Source: Neorhizobium petrolearium (GTDB lineage Bacteria; Pseudomonadota; Alphaproteobacteria; Rhizobiales; Rhizobiaceae). From it: a stretch of 40,886 nt of DNA. Below are positions 7,296 through 14,220 of this stretch, piece by piece. Under the pieces are notes generated by a model that saw nothing but the letters and a program-made list of their open reading frames with translations, was not told where the DNA came from and searched no databases. How positions within the stretch are numbered: position 1 is the first letter of the stretch; each line of letters begins with the position of its first letter. The position numbers and the translations under genes were made by a program. Location: assembly GCF_017873175.1 (NCBI RefSeq), contig NZ_JAGGJW010000027.1:1-40886 (forward strand). Direction: 5' to 3'.

Positions 7296-7976
7296 CGGCT
7301 CCTATCACAAGGCCGAGGATGCAGAGCTTTTGCCCATCATCCGCAGGCTGGCGGATCAAAGGCCAACCTATGGCTATCGGCGGATCGCCGCGCTCCTCAA
7401 TCGCGAGAGGCGAGCCGCCGATAAGCCTGTCGTCAACGCCAAGCGGGTTCATCGCATCATGGGCAGCCACGCCATGTTGCTGGAGAAGCACACGGCCGCT
7501 CGCAGGGGCCGCCTCCACGACGGCAAGGTCATGGTGATGCGCTCGAACCTGCGCTGGTGCTCGGACGGTCTGGAGTTCACCTGCTGGAATGGCGAGGTCA
7601 TCCGTCTCGCCTTCATCATCGACGCCTTCGACCGGGAGATCATCGCCTGGACGGCGGTCGCCAACGCGGGCATCTCCGGCTCTGACGTGCGCGACATGAT
7701 GCTGGAGGCGGTCGAGAAGCGGTTCGCAGCAACGCGAGCCCCGCACGCAATCGAGCATCTCTCGGACAATGGTTCTGCTTACACCGCGAGGGACACGAGG
7801 CTATTTGCCCAGGCGCTCAATCTGACGCCTTGCTTCACGCCGGTGGCCAGTCCGCAGTCGAACGGCATGTCGGACGCCTTCGTCAAAACCCTGAAGCGGG
7901 ACTATATCCGCATCTCAGCACTACCGGACGCAGAAACAGCGCTCCGGCTCATCGACGGATGGATCGAGGACTACAA
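7296..7976 (+). pseudogene. IS2-group transposase OrfB, central part
   Basis: The reading frame from KPRGSYHKAEDAELL to WIEDYN matches IS2-type OrfB. It includes RPTYGYRRIAALLNRE, NAKRVHRIM, RWCSDG (first catalytic Asp), HLSDNGSAY (second Asp) and SPQSNGMSDAFVKTLKRDYI. IS2 transposase has Glu at the third catalytic position (AESFVKT in E. coli IS2); here it is Asp. The N-terminus is lost by deletion. The C-terminus is cut after TAC-AA by the inserted element, where the host frame soon runs into a stop at 7987. The missing C-terminal piece is at 10593-10667. Confidence 0.85.
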
Positions 7977-7995
7977 TCCTGTTTCATAACACCCA
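7972..7995. other. attL of the serine-recombinase element
   Basis: The host half (GAC-T) joins ACAA, which is followed by 11 bp (TCCTGTTTCAT) and then AACACCCA. Measured from the centre of the core this is the mirror image of the arrangement at the right end: ACAA, 11 bp, 8-bp arm. The recombinase stop codon lies only 6 bp inside the arm. Confidence 0.65.
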
Positions 7996-8000
7996 TCTTT

Positions 8001-10064
8001 CTATGTCATTGAAGGGAATAGGTTTTCGTGATCTGGAGGCGATCCCGCGGGGTGGCGAGGGTTCTTCCGGGCGCGATCGAGGATCTGACGTGCTTGTGGG
8101 GTCGCGAGTTTTGAACGGCTGAAGATCCATGGGCCATCGGGTAGCGGATGAACCCCCTCAATATCGCCAGCCTCGGCCGCCAGACGCAGCGTCTTTGGCG
8201 TTATCCCGAGTAACTTCGCCGCGCCGCCCAGATTAAGCCATGGCTCGACCCCGTCGATCTGCGGACGGAAGACCGGAATCTTGCGATATGACCTCAGCGC
8301 GGTGACCCGCTCCCGTGTCCAGCGATTGCCATTACCGGTCGTCAGTCCGTTGCGATTGAGGACACCGGCAATCACATCATCATTGGCGATCAAGACAAGC
8401 TGTCTCACAGCGTCGACAATGTCGTCAGGGGTCGCGTTTCTTTGGCCACGGCGTCGCTTCGGCAGGCGCAGCTCGGTGTGGACGCCGCCAACCCAATGAA
8501 TGACGAGGACGATCTCAGAGGTTCCATCATCGAGATCGGCGATCACTTCATTGATGAGCGTGCGCATAATGCGCTTCTTCAGCCTTGCATCGGTTGTCGG
8601 CGCCGTCCAGACGGTGCGAAGGTTTCCCGCAAGTGCGGTTACCTGTGATGCGGACATGGGGAACGGCTGCGGCGTAACTGTCCGATGTTTGGCAATCTTG
8701 GCCTCGATCTCACCGACGCCAGTCAGCGCCTTGTTCCAGCGTGCTTCCAGCTCCGACGTCACCAGCCTATTCTCCGGATCAGCCGCGTCATATTGCCGGA
8801 ATGCCCGGTCGGCGACATAGCGCGCTGCCTCGAGGTCGCGCAGCAGGGCATCCTGAACCTGGTCTCGTTGGCTGGCCATATTGCGTTCCGCCTCGACGGC
8901 GGCGGCAATGGCTCCTGGCTCGACCACGCCGAGAAGTGCCTCTTCGATCGCGTCATCGACCCGGAGCCCGCCGAAAGCAATGCAGCGCGGCTCGTCATTC
9001 TCCTGTAGACCGCGCCAGCAGGAATAGCGCGGAATGTTATGATTGCTTCCGGTGTAGCGGACTGTCAGCTTCCGACCGCACCTCTTGCAACGGAAAAGGC
9101 CGGCAAGCAGAGCGTCGCCATGCTTCGGCGCTCCATGATGACGGCTGGCCGACATATTGTCGCGGACCATCTTGCGGATCCCCTCCGCCCGTTCCCAGCT
9201 GACGTAACCTTCATGTGCATCCGGGATCAGCGCCAGCCATTCATCACGCGTTTTGCGTCGAATTCCAGACTGGCCATCGTATCGGGGCACGGAGCGACTC
9301 TTACCATAAGCGTACGCTCCGCCGTAGATCGGGTTCGCAATCATCCGGTGGATGGTGGCATAATTTGGCCTGCGCCAGATGACGGTACCATTGTTGTATC
9401 TGACCGGAAGGTCCAGACCCTGCTCAAGGAACCATAGCAAGGCCTGTCGGGCACTGCCGAGTTCGGCTACCTTGTTGAAGACGAGCACAACGGCCTCCTG
9501 GATGCGTCGGTCGGGATCCTTCTCGATCCTGTCACCGGCCTTCACGAAGCCGACCGGAACAGCGACGACGAGCTCGCCGCGGCGAGCCTTCTCGTAACGG
9601 GCGGAAAGGGAACGTTGGCGCAAGAGATCGAGTTCATACTCATTGAGGCTGCCCTTCAAACCCAGGAGCAGGCGGTCATTGCCCTGGCGGGGTGCATAGA
9701 CAGCTTCCTGGTCGACCAGGACGGTATCGACAACGCGACACATCTCAATGAGTTGCTGCCAGTCCCGGCTATTGCGGGCGAAACGCGAGACCTCGCGCGC
9801 GGCCACGGCGCCGACCTTGCCCAGGCATACTTCCGCCACCATCCGGTCAAATCCAGCCCGAGTCACGCCGCCGGAAGCCGAACGACCAAGGTCGTCATCC
9901 ACCGTCTCTATATGTGACCATCCAAGCGCTGCCAGCCGGTCGCGCATGGCGTACTGGAGGGCGCTGCTTTCGCGATTGTGCAGAACCTGGTGAGCCGAAG
10001 ACTGCCGAACATAGAGGATGGCTTTCCGCTCCAGATGCTGCGGCGTGATCTTCTCATGCATCAT
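8001..10064 (-). CDS. Large serine recombinase with C-terminal HTH domain
   Basis: The 687-residue protein has an N-terminal resolvase catalytic domain (ILYVRQSS near residues 16-23, with the nucleophile expected at Ser22; SRFARNSRDW near 95). A recombinase domain covers about 170-310 (NPIYGGAYAYGKSR). A zinc ribbon near 325-365 has CKRCGRK and later YSC and PRC cysteines. A coiled-coil/linker region follows. Near residues 605-650 there is a helix-turn-helix resembling MerR/excisionase domains (GGAAKLLGITPKTLRLAAEAG). It should catalyse integration, and perhaps excision, of the surrounding element. AAGGAGG lies 6 bases before the ATG at 10064. Its start overlaps the end of the 65-residue partner by 11 bp, so the two are translationally coupled. 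Confidence 0.93.
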   Translation of the reverse strand: MMHEKITPQHLERKAILYVRQSSAHQVLHNRESSALQYAMRDRLAALGWSHIETVDDDLGRSASGGVTRAGFDRMVAEVCLGKVGAVAAREVSRFARNSRDWQQLIEMCRVVDTVLVDQEAVYAPRQGNDRLLLGLKGSLNEYELDLLRQRSLSARYEKARRGELVVAVPVGFVKAGDRIEKDPDRRIQEAVVLVFNKVAELGSARQALLWFLEQGLDLPVRYNNGTVIWRRPNYATIHRMIANPIYGGAYAYGKSRSVPRYDGQSGIRRKTRDEWLALIPDAHEGYVSWERAEGIRKMVRDNMSASRHHGAPKHGDALLAGLFRCKRCGRKLTVRYTGSNHNIPRYSCWRGLQENDEPRCIAFGGLRVDDAIEEALLGVVEPGAIAAAVEAERNMASQRDQVQDALLRDLEAARYVADRAFRQYDAADPENRLVTSELEARWNKALTGVGEIEAKIAKHRTVTPQPFPMSASQVTALAGNLRTVWTAPTTDARLKKRIMRTLINEVIADLDDGTSEIVLVIHWVGGVHTELRLPKRRRGQRNATPDDIVDAVRQLVLIANDDVIAGVLNRNGLTTGNGNRWTRERVTALRSYRKIPVFRPQIDGVEPWLNLGGAAKLLGITPKTLRLAAEAGDIEGVHPLPDGPWIFSRSKLATPQARQILDRARKNPRHPAGSPPDHENLFPSMT

Positions 10065-10251
10065 GACCGACCTCCTTCTGCTGGGAGGCGCGCCCGCAGT
10101 TTGCGTGATCGACGAACAGCCGCACGATGAGAACCGTCAACGCCTGGCGGGTCTCCTCCGGCAACTCCGGCCATTGCGGCGTCCCTGCCGTCTTCCCCCG
10201 CTGCGGGGCCGAGAACAGATCGAACTGGCATGTCATGGGCTGGCGAGGCAT
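10054..10251 (-). CDS. Small recombinase-associated protein
   Basis: This 65-residue ORF (MPRQPMTCQFDLFSAP, then PQWPELPEETRQALTVLIVRLFVDHA) overlaps the recombinase start by 11 bp. Its stop codon lies within the first codons of that gene. The start at 10251 was chosen because GGAGAG lies 6 bases before it; the ATG at 10257 abuts that site. Predicted content is one amphipathic helix. I recall similar small proteins directly upstream of related recombinases in alphaproteobacteria, which would suggest a recombination-directionality or accessory factor. That role is inference; no known domain is recognised. Confidence 0.7.
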   Translation of the reverse strand: MPRQPMTCQFDLFSAPQRGKTAGTPQWPELPEETRQALTVLIVRLFVDHANCGRASQQKEVGHDA

Positions 10252-10257
10252 GAACAT

Positions 10258-10588
10258 CTCTCCGACTCGTTTCGTGAGAGACCAATGCTGCGCCCATTAC
10301 CGAAGATTGCGATGAGCCATCAGCGTCCTTCAGCAATCTTGCCAAAGTATGCAGGCTTGCGAGATTGACGTGCGGGACCGCCAGGCTGCGCCAACAACCA
10401 CTCACTGATCTGTCGAACATCCACGACGGGACCTCAAGAAGTCGACCAGAAGAAGAACCAGAAGGCTGCAGCGGAAAATATGCGTCCCTTTGGACACCGC
10501 CTCATGCACGTGTACGAGCCGCCCGGACCAGGGATGCCACGGATACAGAAGCTCGCGAACCTCGGTCCCGTGGGTGTTCTGTCGTCGT
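10258..10588. other. Non-coding leader and right end of the recombinase element
   Basis: This 331-bp stretch lies between the small partner gene and the right attachment site. I find no convincing gene; ORFs on either strand lack family features or ribosome-binding sites. It presumably holds the promoter for the minus-strand operon. It ends in the TGGGTGTT arm at 10571-10578. Confidence 0.5.
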
Positions 10589-10597
10589 GTTGTACAA
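10571..10597. other. attR of the serine-recombinase element
   Basis: TGGGTGTT (10571-10578) is followed by 11 bp and then TTGT-ACAA (10590-10597), a perfect 8-bp palindrome. Joined to the left end, the reconstructed attP is an exact mirror layout: 8-bp arm, 11 bp, TTGT, ACAA, 11 bp, 8-bp arm. Crossover must lie within the shared TACAA. Confidence 0.65.
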
Positions 10598-10667
10598 CGA
10601 AATCCATCCCCATTCCGCGCTCAAGATGGCTTCCCCTCGGCAGTTCATCAGGGCTAAATCAAACTAG
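10593..10667 (+). pseudogene. IS2-group transposase OrfB, C-terminal tail
   Basis: In frame with the transposase sequence left of 7976, this encodes YNEIHPHSALKMASPRQF followed by IRAKSN and TAG. YNxxHPHSALxxxSPREF is the canonical C-terminus of IS3-family OrfB. It shows that a single transposase gene was interrupted, not two unrelated IS copies. Confidence 0.88.
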
Positions 10668-10673
10668 CCGACA

Positions 10674-10699
10674 TGTCCGGTCAAACGGGGTGCACTCCA
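10674..10699 (-). repeat. Terminal inverted repeat of the IS2-group element (right end)
   Basis: The terminus reads TGGAGTGCACCCC followed by GTTTGACCGGACA from the outer edge inward on the minus strand. It abuts the cyclase N-terminal coding sequence. The matching left terminus is absent. Confidence 0.65.
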
Positions 10700-10922
10700 C
10701 GTACTCAAACTCTGTCTCCACGACTTGCTGACTGTCCCATCGAAAGGCGCGCCCCTCGTGAACCGGGTGCAGCGTGTCAATAAGTGCAAGACTGCGGTCA
10801 AGCGGTAAACCGGCGTCACGACATGCTGCACAAAAGCCGCCGAGCAACACGGACTCGCTTGCTCCGTGAAGCCCTTGCTGTGCTACCCAAGCGGAAATCC
10901 TCTCAATGTCTTCGTTAGTCAT
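10700..10922 (-). pseudogene. Class III cyclase, N-terminal domain
   Basis: The first 74 or so codons encode MTNEDIERISAWVAQQGLHG, then ASESVLLGGFCAACRDAGLP and SLALIDTLHPVHEGRAFRW. This is the characteristic N-terminal domain of rhizobial adenylate/guanylate cyclases (the IDTLHPVYEGRxFRW signature). The frame runs straight into the IS terminus at 10699 and adds a short foreign tail. The catalytic part of the gene is at 6471-7290. Roughly 60-70 residues between the two pieces are missing. The ribosome-binding site is weak. Confidence 0.82.
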
Positions 10923-11088
10923 ACCACTTAGAATTTCCGCGCAAAATTGTCAGTGACTTACTGTGCGGGTTGAGTTTCACCGAAACAAGAGCCTTTAGCT
11001 TCTAATCACACCAATGCTGCAGTTCCCGACCGTTGTTCATCGCTGCCTCCCGGGTATTTACGGAACACCCGGAAACGATCTTTCGCAC

Positions 11089-11118
11089 CTTTGGGAGCCC
11101 TGGCGCGCTCTTGCTCGA
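11089..11118 (+). promoter_or_regulatory. Candidate AraC-type operator, copy 3
   Basis: The element reads CTTTGGGAGC, CCTGGCGCGC, TCTTGCTCGA. The last unit is identical to both repeats at 6135 and 6155. It matches copy 2 at 21 of 30 positions. It lies 22 bp downstream of the AraC stop codon and 166 bp upstream of the broken cyclase N-terminus. The orientation relative to minus-strand genes is the same as in the other two copies. Confidence 0.5.
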
Positions 11119-11140
11119 AATCGCGACAAGGCAAAAGAAT

Positions 11141-12145
11141 TCAGCCTCGCCGATAGTGGCTCGGCGGCAGACCGGTCTCGCGACGGAAGACCTGGGCGAA
11201 ATGGCTGGGGCTCGAATAGCCGACGGACATGCCGATCTCAATGATGCTCGCATCTGTCTCCTGCAGGAGAAGCCGCGCGCGGTCTATCCGCTGACGGATA
11301 AGGTAGCGCGAAGGCGACAGACCCGTTGCCTTTTTGAACAGGCGACTGAAATGGAATTCACTCATGCCGACTGTCTCGGCAATCTGTGCGAGATTGAACG
11401 GCTCGGCTAGATTTTTTTCAAGATATGCGACGGCTCGACGAAGCTTGAAGCCGGGAAGTGCATTCTGACGATCATCCGGGGCTTCACTCGCGGCATAATT
11501 CCGGATCAGATGCACGGCTAGTGTCTGGGCAAGGCCCTGAATGAACAGCTGACTTCCCTTCCCCTCAGACGTGAGTTCTTGGTGGATCACGGAAAGAAGG
11601 AGCGACAGCTGCGTGTCCTTACCCCCTGAAATATCGCGGAGTGCGGGAGGAGCGGCGCAGCCCAGCACATCATAGGCGACGCGCTCGAACAGCGGAACGG
11701 AGAGATAAAGGTGCATGACCTGGAAAGGTGCGTCGCCGATGGCGCGCCAGCGCATCTCGTATGGGGTGGGGGAGCGGGTCAGGAAAAAATCACCAACTGT
11801 GACCGTGTTGGCGACCCAGTCCCCGTCAAGGTCGCGTTCCTCAACGACAGCTTCGCCTGACATCACCCAAACGATCAATGGTTCTGCAACAGCAGGAACA
11901 AGAAATGGCTCCTGCTTGTTGAGACGGGAATAGACCTGCACGAACATGTCGTTCCACGCCGGACTATCGCCACTAACAAGCGTGCGACCGGCAATATACT
12001 GTTCAAGCCCGACCGGGGACGTCCGCTCGGGCCTCGCAATGACCTCTTCCAGTTCGGGCACGAGTGCCGCTGGATAAATGGGATTTCCGGTAACGGCCGG
12101 GATTGGGGGCAAAACGTTTTGGCGGGATGGTTCGATGGTTTCCAA
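11141..12145 (-). CDS. AraC-family transcriptional regulator
   Basis: The 334-residue protein has an N-terminal cupin-like ligand-binding domain (about 40-190, with LIVWVMSGEAVVEERD) and a C-terminal double helix-turn-helix (about 232-330). The C-terminal part contains FNLAQIAETVGMSEFHFSRL, GLSPSRYLIRQRIDRAR, and the family signature IIEIGMSVGYSSPSHFAQVF with FRRETGLPPSHYRRG. The start codon appears to be TTG at 12145, with GAGAGGG 6 bases upstream; no suitable ATG is near. It follows the 12196 ORF by 50 bp and may belong to that operon. The repeated 30-bp elements nearby are its best candidate binding sites. Confidence 0.92.
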   Translation of the reverse strand: METIEPSRQNVLPPIPAVTGNPIYPAALVPELEEVIARPERTSPVGLEQYIAGRTLVSGDSPAWNDMFVQVYSRLNKQEPFLVPAVAEPLIVWVMSGEAVVEERDLDGDWVANTVTVGDFFLTRSPTPYEMRWRAIGDAPFQVMHLYLSVPLFERVAYDVLGCAAPPALRDISGGKDTQLSLLLSVIHQELTSEGKGSQLFIQGLAQTLAVHLIRNYAASEAPDDRQNALPGFKLRRAVAYLEKNLAEPFNLAQIAETVGMSEFHFSRLFKKATGLSPSRYLIRQRIDRARLLLQETDASIIEIGMSVGYSSPSHFAQVFRRETGLPPSHYRRG

Positions 12146-12195
12146 TGCGGACCCTCTCTTAAAACGAGCATAGCTTGTGTAGGTTGCCTAAGGGT

Positions 12196-12642
12196 TCAAT
12201 GGAACATATCCCGGTTCACATCTCCGCCCACAACCACCATCAATGATGCAATGCAGCATTTGGTTTCGTCCGATGAGAAAATAAATCCGGTCTCAACGCA
12301 CTCTTTGGGGCAAACGAAATCCACATCAACGTCACATGTAAATATTTCCGGCTCCGTAGCACCCTTCGGGAAACCTCCATTGACCTCTTTCTCAAGAAGC
12401 AACCGCCCGGCGGCACCCTCCCCTCGCATCGCTCGAATGAAAGTGGCTGCTGCACCGCCCAACATGATCCACTCCATCGTTCGTAGGTTTGGGCTAGCAT
12501 CGCCCGTGACGATCAAGGATCGGTAGAACGAAGCTCCAATGAGATTGTCTGATCGCGCCAATGTGGATGCTGGCATCTGCCGCATGGAGATTTGAGCGCT
12601 CGTGAAACTGCCAAGGGGTCGGAACCCCAGCGCCTCAGTCAT
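12196..12642 (-). CDS. Hypothetical protein (148 residues)
   Basis: I do not recognise the family. The ATG at 12642 overlaps the TGA of the upstream CMD gene (TGATG), which is good evidence for translational coupling. The protein has an N-terminal polar region, a possible helix around FIRAMRGEGAAGRLLLEKE, and five cysteines in its C-terminal half (CDVDVDFVCPKEC, then KCC). No signal peptide or membrane helix is evident. Codon bias is weaker than in its neighbours, and an antisense ORF of similar length exists, so it may not be a true gene. Confidence 0.45.
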   Translation of the reverse strand: MTEALGFRPLGSFTSAQISMRQMPASTLARSDNLIGASFYRSLIVTGDASPNLRTMEWIMLGGAAATFIRAMRGEGAAGRLLLEKEVNGGFPKGATEPEIFTCDVDVDFVCPKECVETGFIFSSDETKCCIASLMVVVGGDVNRDMFH

Positions 12643-13874
12643 CACGAAGCGGAGTCAGCAGCCTGCTTTTCGTTGAATAACGAGATACGATCATCGGCAA
12701 TCAGCAGAGCTTTTTCGATCAATGGATAGCCAGCATAGGGAATGACGTTGAAGAGGGTCTCGATAATCTCTTCCCGGGTGGCCCCGAGATTGAGAGCTGC
12801 ATCGACATGGACGCCCAGCGGCTTTTCCGCCGCGATAGTTCCCTGGGCGGCGAGAGCAGAGATTGCACCCAGCTCGCGTCCCTTGGGGTCAAGCGCTGAG
12901 CGGGAAAAGATATCACCGTAGCAATGCGCAACAATAAGCCTACCCAGACCAGGAGCAATATCCTTGAAGCTGTCGACCACATCAGCGCCGGATCCTCCTG
13001 ATGTTGCGGCAAGTGTTGCGGCCCCGCTCATGAAGCGCTTCTCATCATCTTTGGTGGTCTGGACTCTTTTCTGGGTATTCGCTTGTGGTCGTTCGGAAGC
13101 CACCAGGACATTGTTCGCTCTGCCAGCAGCGTTGAGCGCTGCAGGGAACCCGGAATAGACGCTCAGTTGGATAACCATTTCGACAATGTCGCTCTGGGTT
13201 GCGCCCGTAGCCAAAGCCGAAGCGATGTGGGCGTCGAAGCTCGCCCCCACCTTCCCCCTCGCCCCGAGCATTGCAGCGGACGCGAGATGGGCCAGCCTCG
13301 GCTCCAGGTGCACGGCGCAGAAGATCTCTTCGTCAAGGACCTGTTCGCGCCACTTCAGGAACTCGGGAGCAACTCGATCAAGGACAGCGAGACGGTCGGA
13401 GGAGATATCGGGTATGGCAGGTGATGCTTGAGCCTCCGTGGCATTATTGGTTTCGCCCCGGTCGGCGAGAATATCGCGGACGATGGGAACGGCGTTGATC
13501 GCCATCGGAAACCCGATAAGACCCGCGGAAATAAACAACAGGTCGACAACATCATCGGGGGTTCCCCCGGCATTCAATAATCCGTTGAGGTGAAAAGACA
13601 GCTGAGATTGCGCCGATCCGTGGGCCAGCAACGTGGCCGTGGTCAGAATCTGGCGTGTTCGCAGATCAAGACCATCCCGCGACAACACATCGCCATAGGG
13701 ATATTGAATAGTGAACCGCGCCAGATCTTCCGAGAAGCGCGCAAGCTGGCTTACCGGCCCTCCAAAATTCTCACCTCCGATCTGTTTGAGAACGGCAAGA
13801 CCACGAAGGTGTTTTTGTCTGTCTTCTGGCGAGGCCAAATTCTCGAGCTGCTCTTCGATTTTACTCATTATCAT
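12642..13874 (-). CDS. Carboxymuconolactone decarboxylase-family protein with three CMD domains
   Basis: The 410-residue protein contains three CMD/AhpD-like repeats, where typical members have one (about 120-150 residues) or two. Repeat 1 has FHLNGLLNAGGTPDDVVDLL and GFPMAINA. Repeat 2 has AHIASALATGATQSDIVEMV and YSGFPAALNAAGR. Repeat 3 has HVDAALNLGATREEIIETLF and YAGYPLIEKAL. None of the repeats carries the CxxC pair of AhpD peroxidases, so it resembles PcaC-type decarboxylases rather than peroxidases. Two starts (13874 and 13868) are possible and the ribosome-binding site is weak. It lies 94 bp after the Atu4866 gene. Confidence 0.88.
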   Translation of the reverse strand: MIMSKIEEQLENLASPEDRQKHLRGLAVLKQIGGENFGGPVSQLARFSEDLARFTIQYPYGDVLSRDGLDLRTRQILTTATLLAHGSAQSQLSFHLNGLLNAGGTPDDVVDLLFISAGLIGFPMAINAVPIVRDILADRGETNNATEAQASPAIPDISSDRLAVLDRVAPEFLKWREQVLDEEIFCAVHLEPRLAHLASAAMLGARGKVGASFDAHIASALATGATQSDIVEMVIQLSVYSGFPAALNAAGRANNVLVASERPQANTQKRVQTTKDDEKRFMSGAATLAATSGGSGADVVDSFKDIAPGLGRLIVAHCYGDIFSRSALDPKGRELGAISALAAQGTIAAEKPLGVHVDAALNLGATREEIIETLFNVIPYAGYPLIEKALLIADDRISLFNEKQAADSAS

Positions 13875-13968
13875 CGCTTTCTTTTGATCTGTTTTTCACG
13901 GACGCAGATGTTCCCATCGAGTGAAAGAATTGGACCACGCCGGCATTGGCTATGCCGGCGTGTCCAGA

Positions 13969-14220
13969 CTACTGATTGCGATAGAGAACCATTCCCGCGT
14001 GGTACAGGACGCCATCGACGAAATCGCCGTCGGCAGTAAAGCCGGTGTCGTCCCAGTACTCGATGTGATCTCCCGACACCTCGTATCGTCCTTGATAGGC
14101 ACTTTCGCGTCGGCCACGGGCCTCGTCGTAGCGGCCATTCGGAAGCAACTGGTGCCGGATGCGGCCGTCTGCGGTCACCCACATGCCGACATAAGGGTGT
14201 GAAGGCGTTGCGGTCGTCAT
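13969..14220 (-). CDS. Atu4866-family protein
   Basis: The 83-residue protein closely fits the Atu4866 family, named after an Agrobacterium protein. HPYVGMWVTADGRIRHQLLP and NGRYDEARG are followed by YQGRYEVSGDHIEYWDDTGF and GVLYHAGMVLY. The fold is a small lipocalin-like beta barrel in the known structure, and function is not established. The ATG at 14220 overlaps the stop of the upstream gene (ATGA), and GGAGG precedes it. A longer in-frame extension upstream is ignored because it would overlap the previous gene widely. Confidence 0.85.
   Translation of the reverse strand: MTTATPSHPYVGMWVTADGRIRHQLLPNGRYDEARGRRESAYQGRYEVSGDHIEYWDDTGFTADGDFVDGVLYHAGMVLYRNQ

Larger units (their letters stand above)
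7972..10597. mobile_element. 2.6-kb serine-recombinase integrative element inserted in the IS transposase gene
   Basis: TACAA occurs at both junctions (7972-7976 and 10593-10597). Removing one copy and everything between restores a continuous OrfB frame, DYNEIHPHSALKM. Inside the ends are inverted AACACCCA (7988-7995) and TGGGTGTT (10571-10578). The only clear genes are a 687-residue large serine recombinase and a 65-residue upstream partner, both on the minus strand. A TACAA core with no longer duplication, and the encoded recombinase, point to conservative site-specific integration rather than DDE transposition. Confidence 0.85.
7290..10699 (+). mobile_element. IS3-family (IS2-group) element, 5'-deleted and itself interrupted
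   Basis: The element spans from the point where cyclase sequence stops (about 7285-7296) to a typical IS2-group terminus at 10699. Read inward from the right end, the terminus begins TGGAGTGCACCCCG and continues TTTGACCGGACA. This fits the IS2-group pattern (TGGA, CCCC, then CCGGACA or similar). The left terminus, orfA and about the first 35-40 codons of orfB are missing, together with an internal stretch of the cyclase gene, so an adjacent deletion followed insertion. The transposase gene is split by the serine-recombinase element between 7972 and 10597. Target duplication cannot be checked because one end is gone. Confidence 0.8.

Noticed and set aside
10061..10420. 119-codon minus-strand ORF overlapping the small recombinase partner
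   Set aside because: It is in a different frame from the 65-residue ORF, which has the better ribosome-binding site and familiar residues.
11048..11072. CCGGGT/ACCCGG hairpin downstream of AraC
   Set aside because: The 6-bp stem has an 11-nt loop and no T tract; too weak to call a terminator.
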